A stretch of 64,000 nucleotides of DNA, taken from the NCBI GenBank assembly GCA_964437425.1, contig CAYTGO010000007.1, forward strand, positions 6,373 through 70,372. Reading direction: 5' to 3'. Position numbers and translations under genes: made by a program. The notes under the pieces were generated by a model. It made no database searches and was not told the origin of the DNA. It worked only from the letters and a program-made list of their open reading frames with translations. Every line of letters starts with the position of its first letter. The first letter of the stretch is position 1. This stretch comes from Scalindua sp964437425. GTDB taxonomy: Bacteria > Planctomycetota > Brocadiia > Brocadiales > Scalinduaceae. Positions 52,181-61,154 of this stretch are shown here, piece by piece.

Positions 52181-53559
52181 CCCCTTCTGCCTCTTACTTT
52201 ATTGCTGCCACCCAGAAATCCGCCATAATGTCTCATAATCAAATGGGATTCTACTTTTTGTACTAAGTCCAAGGCTACACCAACTACAATTAAAAGACCG
52301 GTGCCACCATAAAAACTGGCAACGGCTCTGTTTAACTCAAACCCTCCGGCTATAATCATTGGCAAGACTGCGATTAATGACAAAAATGCAGCACCTGCAA
52401 GTGTGATTCTACTCATAACCCCTTCAAGATAATCGGCCGTTCTATGTCCCGGTCTTATACCAGGAATAAAACTGCCATAATCTCTCATATTATTTGACAT
52501 TTCTTTCGGGTTAAACTGTATAGCTGTCCAAAAATAACAAAAGAAAGCAATTAATACAACATACATAACTACATATACAAATCCGCCTGAAAAGGCTTCT
52601 GACACTCGAGATGTAATCCAGTACCAAACCGTTCCAGGTTCAAACCTGACTTGCAGACCTTTAGTTATAGCAGCGGGAAATATCAGTAGTGACTGTGCAA
52701 AAATGATTGGCATAACTCCCGCTTGATTGACTTTTAGAGGCAGGAAATGCTTCTGCCCACCGTAAACTTTTCTACCTCTTGTATGCTTCGCCTGCTGCAC
52801 CGGAATGCGCCTTTGCCCTTGAGTAATATATACTACACCTGCGATTATTCCAAAGAACATAGCTATCAACAGCAGCAATTTTGCTATTCCTATCTCGTGT
52901 TCAGCAGGTGCTACAGAGAAAGTAAAGTTTTGCAAAATCTGACTAAAGGCCCACGGCAGCCTGTCGATAATCCCTATCATAATAATTAGTGAAATACCGC
53001 TACCGATACCGTGCGCATCAATCTGCTCTCCTATCCACATTAACAACACAGTTCCTGTTGTCAAAAGGACTGCCGCCATAAGCTGAAACTGGATACCCTG
53101 AATATGTATAGGAACAACAGACACGCCGTTAATTTCTATCGCGTACAGAGTACGTATCATTATGAAAGCCTGGAAAAGACACAAGCCGACAGTAGTCAAC
53201 CTTGTGTATTGATTTATTTTCTTCCTACCAGCATCACCCTCCTTTTGTAATCTCTCAAGAAAAGGAACAACACCAACAAGAAGTTGAAAAATAATGGATG
53301 CACTGATATACGGCATAATCCCCAAACCGAAGATTGCACCAGAACTCATAGCCCCACCCGCAAACAAATCCACCAAGCCTAGCAACTGACCTACACCAGA
53401 TTGAGTAAACTGCTGAAAGTACGTCTTAAGTACTGCTGTATCGATACCAGGCATAGGAATAAAAACACCCAACCTGCAGACAGCAAGCAATCCCAGAGTT
53501 ATCAGTAATTTATTCCTTAACTCAGGAATTTTAAACATATTTGTAAACTTCTCTATCAT
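52177..53559 (-). CDS. secY: Preprotein translocase subunit SecY
   Basis: Ten-helix protein-conducting channel, 460 aa. It begins FKIPELRNKLLITLGLLAVCRLGVFIPMPGI and carries the plug helix region (FAGGAMSSGAIFGLGIMPYISASI) and conserved cytoplasmic loops (GQRRIPVQQAKHTRGRKVYGGQ, PGIRPGHRTADYLEGVMSRIT). It is coupled to rplO upstream (4-base overlap) and adk downstream. Confidence 0.98.
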   Translation of the reverse strand: MIEKFTNMFKIPELRNKLLITLGLLAVCRLGVFIPMPGIDTAVLKTYFQQFTQSGVGQLLGLVDLFAGGAMSSGAIFGLGIMPYISASIIFQLLVGVVPFLERLQKEGDAGRKKINQYTRLTTVGLCLFQAFIMIRTLYAIEINGVSVVPIHIQGIQFQLMAAVLLTTGTVLLMWIGEQIDAHGIGSGISLIIMIGIIDRLPWAFSQILQNFTFSVAPAEHEIGIAKLLLLIAMFFGIIAGVVYITQGQRRIPVQQAKHTRGRKVYGGQKHFLPLKVNQAGVMPIIFAQSLLIFPAAITKGLQVRFEPGTVWYWITSRVSEAFSGGFVYVVMYVVLIAFFCYFWTAIQFNPKEMSNNMRDYGSFIPGIRPGHRTADYLEGVMSRITLAGAAFLSLIAVLPMIIAGGFELNRAVASFYGGTGLLIVVGVALDLVQKVESHLIMRHYGGFLGGSNKVRGRRG

Positions 53560-53999
53560 GACAGTACTTCTGTTTCTCCTCCCGCGTCTTTTATCTTGGC
53601 AATCGCTGTTCCACTAAATTTGTGCGCAGCAATTGTAAGCGATTTAGTCAGTGCCCCTTCTCCCAAAACCTTTAAATCATATTTTGTGTTCTTTACTAGT
53701 CCAGAATCTTTTAATTCCTGCAAACCAACACGAGTTCCAGAATCAAAGCATTCAAAATCCTCGATATTCAATATTGTGTACTTCTTTTTAAAAGGGTTGA
53801 TAAAACCTCTCTTAGGAATCCTACGGAACAAAGGCATCTGCCCACCTTCAAATATTGTTCTTAATTTATTACCTGAACGTGATTTTTGACCTTTAAATCC
53901 CTTACAACTTGTTTTACCGTGACCAGACCCCGCTCCACGTCCTACACGTTTTCTCTTCTTTACTTTTTGGAATGTTTTTTTAGCATCTATCAAATTCAT
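53556..53999 (-). CDS. rplO: 50S ribosomal protein L15
   Basis: A 147-residue protein with the basic, glycine-rich N-terminus (RVGRGAGSGHGKTSCKG, RSGNKLRTIFEGGQMPLFRRIPKRGF). It overlaps rpsE by four bases. In many bacteria rpmD (L30) lies at this junction; here there is no room for it. Confidence 0.97.
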   Translation of the reverse strand: MNLIDAKKTFQKVKKRKRVGRGAGSGHGKTSCKGFKGQKSRSGNKLRTIFEGGQMPLFRRIPKRGFINPFKKKYTILNIEDFECFDSGTRVGLQELKDSGLVKNTKYDLKVLGEGALTKSLTIAAHKFSGTAIAKIKDAGGETEVLS

Positions 54000-54481
54000 C
54001 CTATCTTAACACCTCTCAATAATTCGATTTCCTGCTTGGTTTTTAACGACTTAAGCCCCTCAGTTGTAGCCTTCACAACATTCAGAGGATTTCTCGTTCC
54101 ATAACACTTAGTTAAAATATCGGTAATACCTACAGATTCCAGAACAGATCTTGCTGAAGTCCCCGCTTTGATCCCTGTACCTGGCGCCGCTGGTTTCATA
54201 AATACCCTTGCCGTTTTATAACATCCCCATACTTCGTGCGGTATAGTTCCATTAACAATTGGTATTGAATAAGTATATCTATTAGCATCTTTTACTGCCT
54301 TGCCAACTGCATTTGGTACTTCTCTTGCTTTACCAAACCCATACCCAACAGTTCCTTTTTTATCACCAACAACCACTAATGCACTAAAGCTCATACTCTT
54401 TCCACCCTTTGTCACATTAGTACATCTATTGATTTTTACAACAGTTTCTTCTAATTGATCAGTTTCTTTTTTGTACGCCAA
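53996..54481 (-). CDS. rpsE: 30S ribosomal protein S5
   Basis: A 161-residue decoding-centre protein. Conserved segments: CTNVTKGGKSMSFSALVVVGDKKGTVGYGFGKA, VPNAVGKAVKDA, GTGIKAGTSARSVLESVGI and LTKCYGTRNPLNVVKAT. It overlaps rplO directly, without an L30 gene. Confidence 0.97.
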   Translation of the reverse strand: MAYKKETDQLEETVVKINRCTNVTKGGKSMSFSALVVVGDKKGTVGYGFGKAREVPNAVGKAVKDANRYTYSIPIVNGTIPHEVWGCYKTARVFMKPAAPGTGIKAGTSARSVLESVGITDILTKCYGTRNPLNVVKATTEGLKSLKTKQEIELLRGVKIG

Positions 54482-54522
54482 AAGAGCCTCCTATTATTTA
54501 CAATATTTCTTTAGTAAGTTCC

Positions 54523-54891
54523 TTAGCAAACAAGATTATTCTTTCTTGCACTGTCGGCTAAAGCCTTAACTCTCCCGTGATATTTGTATCCACCTCTATC
54601 AAAAACTATTTTGGTAATCCCCAGTTTCGATGCTTCCTCTGCTATTTTCTGGCCTACCAACTCCGCTGCCTTTATATTTCCGCCATAGGGCATTTTATCT
54701 TTAATATCTTTTGCCAATGACGAAGCACTCGCCAGTGTCACACCATCAGTATCGTTTATTATCTGACAATATATATTCTTAGAGCTTCTGAACACACTCA
54801 ATCTCGGCATTTCTTTAATACCAGAGATTTTTTTTCTTATTCCCTTACGGCGCCTAAGCCGCTTTTTATTTTTCTTCTTGATAATATCCAT
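54523..54891 (-). CDS. rplR: 50S ribosomal protein L18
   Basis: A 122-residue 5S rRNA-binding protein. Conserved features include RLSVFRSSKNIYCQII, GITKIVFDRGGYKYHGRVKALADSARK. The ATG at 54891 (MDIIKKKNKKRLRRRKGIRKKI) is chosen; a longer reading frame would run into rplF. Confidence 0.95.
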   Translation of the reverse strand: MDIIKKKNKKRLRRRKGIRKKISGIKEMPRLSVFRSSKNIYCQIINDTDGVTLASASSLAKDIKDKMPYGGNIKAAELVGQKIAEEASKLGITKIVFDRGGYKYHGRVKALADSARKNNLVC

Positions 54892-54925
54892 AGATTTATT
54901 TAAGTAAAAAGAGATGCAAAAACTA

Positions 54926-55483
54926 CTATTTAGAAGCCACCGCCTTACCCGCCTTTCTGCGGATAACCTCATCAGAATACTTCACACCCTTCCCCTTGTA
55001 TGGTTCAGGAGGACGCAAACGTCTAATATTCGCAGCAAACTGACCGACTTTTTGTTTATCAATACCCGAAACTGTAAATTTTCCAGGATTCGTCTGGTTT
55101 TGAATTTCAATTTTTATATCTTTCGGAATTTTTACATTTATAGGATGCGAAAACCCTAATTGTAATATCAATCCTTCACCCTGCATTTTTATATTGTACC
55201 CTAGTCCAATAATCTCCAGATCCTTAGAAAATCCGTTTACAACGCCATGAACATTGTTTGCCAAAAGAGTACGCGTCAGACCATGAAGCTCTCTACACTG
55301 CCGCTCTTCGGAAGGACGTATCACGCTAAACTGTTTTGCGGCTTCATCAACCTCAACCTTCATCAGCGTATGAATTGGCTGTACTATTGTTCCTTTAGAA
55401 CCTTCGATTGTCACGGTATCTTTATCACATTTCACTTTGACACCGTCTGGTATTGGTATTGGTTTTTTTCCTATTCGCGACAT
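54926..55483 (-). CDS. rplF: 50S ribosomal protein L6
   Basis: A 185-residue protein beginning SRIGKKPIPIPDGV with the second repeat signature (IRRLRPPEPYKGKGVKYSDEVIRRKAGKA). Length is normal. It lies in the spc order between rpsH and rplR. Confidence 0.97.
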   Translation of the reverse strand: MSRIGKKPIPIPDGVKVKCDKDTVTIEGSKGTIVQPIHTLMKVEVDEAAKQFSVIRPSEERQCRELHGLTRTLLANNVHGVVNGFSKDLEIIGLGYNIKMQGEGLILQLGFSHPINVKIPKDIKIEIQNQTNPGKFTVSGIDKQKVGQFAANIRRLRPPEPYKGKGVKYSDEVIRRKAGKAVASK

Positions 55484-55566
55484 AACTTTTTCTGTATTGC
55501 TGTAAAATAAAAAATTTATAAAACAGTATTATCCTGCTTGAATAAACAAGCCAACATATACCCTAT

Positions 55567-55965
55567 TTACCACACTGTACAAATATGCTCTCCACCTATA
55601 TTATGCGCCCGACACTCTTTATTACTCAAAATACCTTTAGAAGTCGAAAATATTGATATACCGATACCGTTAAGCACCCTACCTATATCCTCTACTCCCT
55701 TATATATTCTCCTGCCAGGCTTACTTTCTCTCTTTATATGGCTAATTACTTTCTGGTTTAATGGTCCGTATTTCAGATACACCCTCAATACGCCTTGTTT
55801 TTCATCAGGAATTTCCTTAAATTCCTTTATAAAACCTTCTTTTTTCAAAACCTCTGCGATGCCAATCTTAATACGTGACGAAGGAATATTCACAGTCTCT
55901 CTTTCTACCATGATTCCATTACGTATTCTCGTCAACATGTCCGCAATCGGATCAGTCATACTCAT
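55567..55965 (-). CDS. rpsH: 30S ribosomal protein S8
   Basis: A 132-residue central-domain protein and, in enterobacteria, regulator of the spc operon. It starts TDPIADMLTRIRNGIM and ends with GISIFSTSKGILSNKECRAHNIGGEHICTVW, the family signature. Confidence 0.97.
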   Translation of the reverse strand: MSMTDPIADMLTRIRNGIMVERETVNIPSSRIKIGIAEVLKKEGFIKEFKEIPDEKQGVLRVYLKYGPLNQKVISHIKRESKPGRRIYKGVEDIGRVLNGIGISIFSTSKGILSNKECRAHNIGGEHICTVW

Positions 55966-56012
55966 TTTAGTAAACCCCTCTGCACTTTATAAAAAATTCT
56001 TGTTTTTGTACT

Positions 56013-56198
56013 CTACCAACTTGCCTTTTTTACTCCAGGTATTTCGCCCTTGGAGGCAAGACTCCTGAAGCACAATCTACATATTTGAAATTTTCTGTAA
56101 TACGACCTAGGCCTTCCACAAAGCTGACACCTATTATACCTTCTGGTCTTGTATTTTGGCTCGTTCTTAGATTTGACTATTAATGCTTTTCTTGCCAT
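56013..56198 (-). CDS. rpsN: 30S ribosomal protein S14, zinc (type Z) form
   Basis: A 61-residue protein with two CxxC knuckles (CQLC, CRLC) and the ending GEIPGVKKASW, i.e. the short C+ form. It stands in the usual place between rplE and rpsH. Confidence 0.97.
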   Translation of the reverse strand: MARKALIVKSKNEPKYKTRRYNRCQLCGRPRSYYRKFQICRLCFRSLASKGEIPGVKKASW

Positions 56199-56253
56199 AT
56201 ATACTCCGCGTGTTTAGAAATCCGTTATTAATTTAAAATTCTCAAAATACAAA

Positions 56254-56793
56254 TTATGTTCTAAAAGGCATTCCAAATAGCCTCAGCATCTCACGTGACT
56301 GTTCATCAGATTTCACAGACACCACAAACGTGATATCCATACCCTGAACATACTCTATATCGTCAATATCTATTTCAGGAAAAACTGCCAATTCGCTTAT
56401 ACCCAAAGTATAGCAACCACGACCATCAAACGATTTAGCTGAAAGGCCACGAAAATCTTTTATTCTAGGCAAAACAATGCTTATCAAACGATCCATAAAT
56501 TCGTAAGCCATCCTATCACGAAGTGTCACCTTACAACCGACTGGATCTCCTTTTCTCAACTTGAATCCAGCTATATCCTTACGAGCTCTCGTCATACTTG
56601 GTTTTTGGCAAGAAAGCGTTGCTAAGTGCTTCATCGCATCTTCAAGGAGTTTTTTATTCTCCTTAGCTCTACCAACACCCATATTTATAACAATCTTCTC
56701 CAGTTTAGGAACTTCCATCTTGTTCTTAAAGTTGAACTTTTCCATCAACTGGGGTACAATTTCCTCTTTATATTTTTCTATTAAACGCACCAT
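56254..56793 (-). CDS. rplE: 50S ribosomal protein L5
   Basis: A 179-residue 5S rRNA-binding protein of the central protuberance. It contains VPKLEKIVINMGVG, TRARKDIAGFKLRKGDPVGCKVTLR and GMDITFVVSVKSDEQSREMLRLFGMPF, standard for the family. Confidence 0.97.
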   Translation of the reverse strand: MVRLIEKYKEEIVPQLMEKFNFKNKMEVPKLEKIVINMGVGRAKENKKLLEDAMKHLATLSCQKPSMTRARKDIAGFKLRKGDPVGCKVTLRDRMAYEFMDRLISIVLPRIKDFRGLSAKSFDGRGCYTLGISELAVFPEIDIDDIEYVQGMDITFVVSVKSDEQSREMLRLFGMPFRT

Positions 56794-56821
56794 ACTTTAT
56801 CTTACATCCTAATCTTCAATT

Positions 56822-57157
56822 TTACTCAGAAGCAATTATTTCGCTTCCACATTTATAACACACTCTAACCTTGTCACCATTCTCAAGAATTTTGCGCCCT
56901 GTCCTTACACCCATACCATTCTTCTCACAATTTTTATTTTGGCATATTACCAACACATTAGATACAGACACGGGTGCCTCCTTCTGTACGCGGCCGCCCT
57001 GCGGGTTCTTCTCACTACGCTTTATATGCTTCTGAATGTAATTAATTCCTTCTACAATGACACGATTCTGCTTTGTCATCACATTCAATATTTTACCCGT
57101 TTTGCCGGCATCATCACCAGCAGTAACTTGTACAAAGTCATTTTTTCTTACATGCAT
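56822..57157 (-). CDS. rplX: 50S ribosomal protein L24
   Basis: A 111-residue KOW-type assembly initiator. The KOW motif (VRKNDFVQVTAGDDAGKTGKIL) is N-terminal; the C-terminal half has a possible zinc ribbon (CQNKNC, CYKC). Slightly longer than E. coli L24. Confidence 0.96.
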   Translation of the reverse strand: MHVRKNDFVQVTAGDDAGKTGKILNVMTKQNRVIVEGINYIQKHIKRSEKNPQGGRVQKEAPVSVSNVLVICQNKNCEKNGMGVRTGRKILENGDKVRVCYKCGSEIIASE

Positions 57158-57190
57158 ACCTTTTACCGACTTCCCTTTAAAATATTACAT

Positions 57191-57559
57191 TCAAACTACT
57201 TCAGGAGCTAATGAAATTATTCTCATGAAATTCTTTTGCCTTAATTCTCTTGCAACTGCACCAAAAATCCTAGTCCCCTTTGGACTCCCATCATCTTCTA
57301 CAATTACAATTGCATTTCTATCAAATTTCAAATAAGAACCATCTTCACGCCTTATATTTTTCTTTGTCCTTACAATCACACCCTTAGCAACATCACCTTT
57401 TTTCACGACTCCGTTTGGAATTGCTTTTTTCACTGCAACCACCACGATATCACCAACAGACGCATACACACGCCTGGATCCCCCAAGCACCTTTATGCAC
57501 TTTGCCATCTTTGCGCCCGAGTTATCGGCCACATCCAACATCGTTTGTTCCATTATCAT
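57191..57559 (-). CDS. rplN: 50S ribosomal protein L14
   Basis: A 122-residue protein at the subunit interface, the binding site of RsfS (encoded at 7152-7490). Conserved sequence: LDVADNSGAKMAKCIKVLGGS, AIPNGVVKKGDVAKGVIVRTKK, GTRIFGAVARELR. Confidence 0.97.
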   Translation of the reverse strand: MIMEQTMLDVADNSGAKMAKCIKVLGGSRRVYASVGDIVVVAVKKAIPNGVVKKGDVAKGVIVRTKKNIRREDGSYLKFDRNAIVIVEDDGSPKGTRIFGAVARELRQKNFMRIISLAPEVV

Positions 57560-57577
57560 TTTATCAACATCCTTTTG

Positions 57578-57835
57578 TTATTTCACAATACGAACTAATC
57601 TCCAGCGCTTATCCTTACTTATTGGCCTTGATTCTACAATCTCTACCTTATCACCCTGCTCAGCCTTGTTTCCTTCATCATGTGCCTTATAAACGGTTGA
57701 TCTTCTAACAAACTTTCCATATCTGGGATGCTTTACTCGTCTTTCCGCTTTCACCGTAATCGTATTTGTCATTTTATTACTTGTAACTACACCAATTACA
57801 GCTTTTATATGTTTTTTGTTTTTTTCAGTTTCCAT
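57578..57835 (-). CDS. rpsQ: 30S ribosomal protein S17
   Basis: An 85-residue OB-fold protein: VIGVVTSNKMTNTITVKAERRVKHPRYGKFVRRS and DKVEIVESRPISKDKRWRLVRI. Ordered between rpmC and rplN as usual. Confidence 0.97.
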   Translation of the reverse strand: METEKNKKHIKAVIGVVTSNKMTNTITVKAERRVKHPRYGKFVRRSTVYKAHDEGNKAEQGDKVEIVESRPISKDKRWRLVRIVK

Positions 57836-57846
57836 TGTTTATTCTT

Positions 57847-58071
57847 CTAATCCTTTTTCTTCTCGGTAAGATCAGTGTTAATTCCCAATTCCACTTCCCT
57901 CAGAACAGTCTTTAGCCGTGCAACATCTTTTCTTATTTGTTTGTATTGTGCTGAATTACGTATTTCCCCAGCCTGCCATTGAAACCTATAGTTCAACAGC
58001 TCTCTTTTGCATGCCTCCAACTCTTCAAGTATGTCCTGATGGGATTTTTCTCTAATTTCACTTGCCTTCAA
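57847..58071 (-). CDS. rpmC: 50S ribosomal protein L29
   Basis: A 74-residue two-helix protein near the exit tunnel (KASEIREKSHQDILEELEACKRELLNYRFQ, IRNSAQYKQIRKDVARLKTVLRE). It overlaps rplP by four bases. Confidence 0.95.
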   Translation of the reverse strand: MKASEIREKSHQDILEELEACKRELLNYRFQWQAGEIRNSAQYKQIRKDVARLKTVLREVELGINTDLTEKKKD

Positions 58072-58487
58072 ATTGCCACTCTCCTCTTAACAAATACAAC
58101 ACGCACAGGCATTTTGTATGCTATCCTGTTAAATGCCGACTTTGCCATCTCCTCTGAAACACCTCCCAACTCAAACAGGATAGTACCAGGCTTGACAACA
58201 GCAACCCATTTATCAGGCTCACCCTTACCCTTGCCCATTCTAGTTTCAATCGGCTTTGCTGTAATCGGCTTGTGCGGAAAGACCCTTATAAACAACTTAC
58301 CTTCCCTTGAAATATATTGAGTAGCAGCCACCCTACCAGCTTCTAAATGCTGTGCTGTTATCCACCCCTGTTCTGTAGCCTGCAAACCATAATCGCCAAA
58401 GCATACAGTATTTCCCCTTGTCGCATTGCCTTTAATTTTTCCTCTGTGAGTTTTTCTAAACTTAACTCTTTTTGGCATCAACCGCAT
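58068..58487 (-). CDS. rplP: 50S ribosomal protein L16
   Basis: A 139-residue protein near the peptidyl transferase centre (MPKRVKFRKTHRGKIKG, QGWITAQHLEAGRVA, VFPHKPITAKPIETRMGKGKG). The ATG at 58487 has GGGG six bases upstream; it overlaps the end of rpsC by 26 bases in another frame. Confidence 0.96.
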   Translation of the reverse strand: MRLMPKRVKFRKTHRGKIKGNATRGNTVCFGDYGLQATEQGWITAQHLEAGRVAATQYISREGKLFIRVFPHKPITAKPIETRMGKGKGEPDKWVAVVKPGTILFELGGVSEEMAKSAFNRIAYKMPVRVVFVKRRVAI

Positions 58488-59133
58488 AATCAACCCCTTT
58501 ATCTATATCAACCAACCCTTTATATATCCATACTTTCACACCAATTGTACCATAAGTTGTCATAGACTCAGCAAACCCATAATCAATATTTGCCCTTAGC
58601 GTATGCAGAGGAATGCTCCCTTTAGTAGCACCTTCTGATCTTGCGATCTCTGCCCCACCTAAACGACCGGACACCTGCACCTTGACTCCTTTAGCACCCA
58701 ACCCCATTGTACTCTCAACCGACTTCTTTATCGTTCTTCTATAGGCTGCCCTTTTTTGTAATTGCTCAGCTATACTCTCAGCAACCAACTGTGCCTCTAA
58801 CTCTGGCCTGTCAACCTCTTGAATCTTTATATCTACACCTTTTTCCACTATTTTTTCAATTCCACTTTTAAGCTTTTCAATTTCAGAACCCTTACGGCCA
58901 ATTATCAATCCTGGCCTAGCAGAATAAATAATAATCTTTGCCCCCTCATCACGCGTTCTTTCAATTTCTACTTTTGGAATTCCTGTGAAACGATAATTAT
59001 TTTTAATAAATTTTCTTATTTTCTGATCTTCCACAAGCAATTTGCCAAAATTTTTCTTATCAGCATACCACCGCGAACGCCAGCTTTCTGTTATTCCTAA
59101 TCTGAACCCTATTGGACAAACTTTTTGACCCAT
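58462..59133 (-). CDS. rpsC: 30S ribosomal protein S3
   Basis: A 223-residue protein with a KH-2 domain (RPGLIIGRKGSEIEKL) and the C-terminal MGLGAKGVKVQVSGRLGGAEIARSE region; part of the mRNA entry site. It has the conserved start QKVCPIGFRLGI. Overlaps rplP. Confidence 0.97.
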   Translation of the reverse strand: MGQKVCPIGFRLGITESWRSRWYADKKNFGKLLVEDQKIRKFIKNNYRFTGIPKVEIERTRDEGAKIIIYSARPGLIIGRKGSEIEKLKSGIEKIVEKGVDIKIQEVDRPELEAQLVAESIAEQLQKRAAYRRTIKKSVESTMGLGAKGVKVQVSGRLGGAEIARSEGATKGSIPLHTLRANIDYGFAESMTTYGTIGVKVWIYKGLVDIDKGVDYAVDAKKS

Positions 59134-59211
59134 ACTTGCCTTTCTAATTATAATGCATTAATTAATACTACTCTAAAACGTCAGTACTCTTTCAAAAAAG
59201 AGAATATATCT

Positions 59212-59550
59212 TTATTTTTTTCCGTCAGACAACACTAGAGATATATGGCTTGTACGCTTCTTAATCATCGAAGAAACACCCCTTGCCCTTGGCCTGAACC
59301 ATTTACGCGCCGGACCACCGTCCACATATATTTCTTTAATAAATAAAGAGTCTATATCTACACTTTGATTCTCACTGGCACCAGCAATTGCCGCTCTTAG
59401 CGTTTTATCCACAAAGAAAGAGGCCCTCTTATTTGTCAGTCTCAAAGCCTCCAAAGCGTGATTTACAGTCTTTCCCCTTATTAGATCAACAACGTACCTT
59501 GCTTTTCTCGGAGACATCTTAACGTATCTACAACTTGCTTTAAAATCCAT
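59212..59550 (-). CDS. rplV: 50S ribosomal protein L22
   Basis: A 112-residue tunnel protein (YVKMSPRKARYVVDLIRGKTVNHALEAL, FVDKTLRAAIAGASENQ and the tunnel-loop KWFRPRARGVSSMIKKRTSHISLVL). Confidence 0.97.
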   Translation of the reverse strand: MDFKASCRYVKMSPRKARYVVDLIRGKTVNHALEALRLTNKRASFFVDKTLRAAIAGASENQSVDIDSLFIKEIYVDGGPARKWFRPRARGVSSMIKKRTSHISLVLSDGKK

Positions 59551-59601
59551 TTTATATTAGTCAATTATTATCAATAATTCAATTTATACAACACACTACC
59601 A

Positions 59602-59871
59602 CTACTTCTTTTTCGTTCCACCGTGACCTCTATAAGTTCTCGTAGGTGCAAATTCTCCAAGCTTATGCCCGACCATATCTTCCATAATAAAAAGCTTATG
59701 GAACATCTTACCATTATGAACCATAAATGTATGTGACACAAATTCCGGAATAATTATACAACTTCTTGCCCACGTACGTATAGGGTCTTTAACACCAGTA
59801 TCCCTTTGCTTTATTACTTTCTTAAGCAATTTGGCATCGACATAAGGGCCTTTTTTAACTGAACGTCCCAT
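59602..59871 (-). CDS. rpsS: 30S ribosomal protein S19
   Basis: An 89-residue head protein (GRSVKKGPYVDAKLLKKV, TWARSCIIIPEFVSHTFMVHNGK, MVGHKLGEFAPTRTYRGHGG). Standard position between rplB and rplV. Confidence 0.97.
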   Translation of the reverse strand: MGRSVKKGPYVDAKLLKKVIKQRDTGVKDPIRTWARSCIIIPEFVSHTFMVHNGKMFHKLFIMEDMVGHKLGEFAPTRTYRGHGGTKKK

Positions 59872-59950
59872 AATTTTAACTCTTTTTTATAAATTTATTG
59901 CTAACTAGAATTAATATGGCCTAGGCCTGCTTCATATTATTGTGAAGCGG

Positions 59951-60790
59951 CTACTTATTACGCCTAGACTTTCTTCTTCTTATTATGAATTTGTTACTTG
60001 TAGACTTCCTTTTTCTTGTCTTACCGCCCTTTGCCAATACACCGGTCGGAGAACAAGGATGCCTTCCACCATGGCTTCTCCCTTCTCCTCCACCCAAAGG
60101 ATGCGCAACTGGATTCATTGCAGTACCTCTTACATGTGGCCTGCGGCCCTTCCATCTTTTCCGACCAGCCTTTCCAAGCCTAACACCCATATGGTCTGTA
60201 TTGCCAACCCGACCCACTGTTGCCCTACATTCGTGGAAAATCTTGCGAACTTCACCAGAAGGGAGCACTATCTGCACATACTTATCCTCTTTTGCTAAAA
60301 CGCGCGCAACACTGCCGGCAGATTTAACAATTTTACCACCCTCTCCCGGTCTTAATTCAATATTATGAACTTCCATCCCCAGGTGTATGTTTTTAAGAGG
60401 CATACTATTACCTGTTTGAGGCTCAACCTTATCACCAGACAATACTTGATTTCCCACAACCAGACCAACAGGAGCTAATATGTAACGTTTTTCCCCGTCT
60501 AGATAATGTAGCAAAGCAATGTTAGCTGAACGATTTGGATCGTACTCTATTGTTGCAACCTTAGCCGGAACTCCATGTTTATCCCTCTTAAAGTCGATAA
60601 TTCTATATTTTCTCCTACTCCCGCCACCTCTATGCCTAACAGTAATTTTACCCTCATTGTTTCTCCCACCCTTCTTATTCAATGGCAGCAACAATCTCTT
60701 TTCCGGAGTAACTGACGTTATCTCTGCAAAATCAGAAACTGATCCCAAACGTCTTCCGTTAGTTGTCGGTTTGTATCGTTTTATTCCCAT
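59951..60790 (-). CDS. rplB: 50S ribosomal protein L2
   Basis: A 279-residue primary 23S-binding protein (KKGGRNNEGKITVRHRGGGSRRKYRIIDFKR, EVHNIELRPGEGGKI, RGTAMNPVAHPLGGGEGRSHGGRHP). The conserved catalytic-site histidine region is intact. Confidence 0.98.
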   Translation of the reverse strand: MGIKRYKPTTNGRRLGSVSDFAEITSVTPEKRLLLPLNKKGGRNNEGKITVRHRGGGSRRKYRIIDFKRDKHGVPAKVATIEYDPNRSANIALLHYLDGEKRYILAPVGLVVGNQVLSGDKVEPQTGNSMPLKNIHLGMEVHNIELRPGEGGKIVKSAGSVARVLAKEDKYVQIVLPSGEVRKIFHECRATVGRVGNTDHMGVRLGKAGRKRWKGRRPHVRGTAMNPVAHPLGGGEGRSHGGRHPCSPTGVLAKGGKTRKRKSTSNKFIIRRRKSRRNK

Positions 60791-60820
60791 ATATTTATGC
60801 TTTCATATTTACAAAATATC

Positions 60821-61102
60821 CTAGTAGCCAAGATCAATACGATCACCCTCTTTCAGAGTTACTATTGCCTTTTTCCATCCACCAGTCTTGAACACTCTAT
60901 TCCTATATTTCCTTGTTTTTCCGGTTCTATTTAATGTTCGTACCGTCAAAACTGTCACTTCAAACAACTTCTCTATTGCCTCTTTTACCTGAATTTTATT
61001 TACTCTCTTGTCTACCTCAAAGTGATATGCATTTGACGTTTCTCTATCACCCACGCTTTTCTCTGAAGACAACGGTTTTTTTATAATTTGATAATAATCC
61101 AT
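60821..61102 (-). CDS. rplW: 50S ribosomal protein L23
   Basis: A 93-residue exit-tunnel protein that docks trigger factor and SRP (IIKKPLSSEKS, FEVDKRVNKIQVKEAIEKLFEV, RTGKTRKYRNRV). Normal length. Confidence 0.96.
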   Translation of the reverse strand: MDYYQIIKKPLSSEKSVGDRETSNAYHFEVDKRVNKIQVKEAIEKLFEVTVLTVRTLNRTGKTRKYRNRVFKTGGWKKAIVTLKEGDRIDLGY

Positions 61103-61154
61103 AATATTCTATTAGATTGAAAAAATTTCTTTCTTCAATCAATCTTTAGTCAGT

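Noticed and set aside
54892..54972. Extended L18 N-terminus
   Set aside because: The extra 27 codons are antigenic noise over the end of rplF in another frame; the normal L18 start MDIIKKKNKKR follows.
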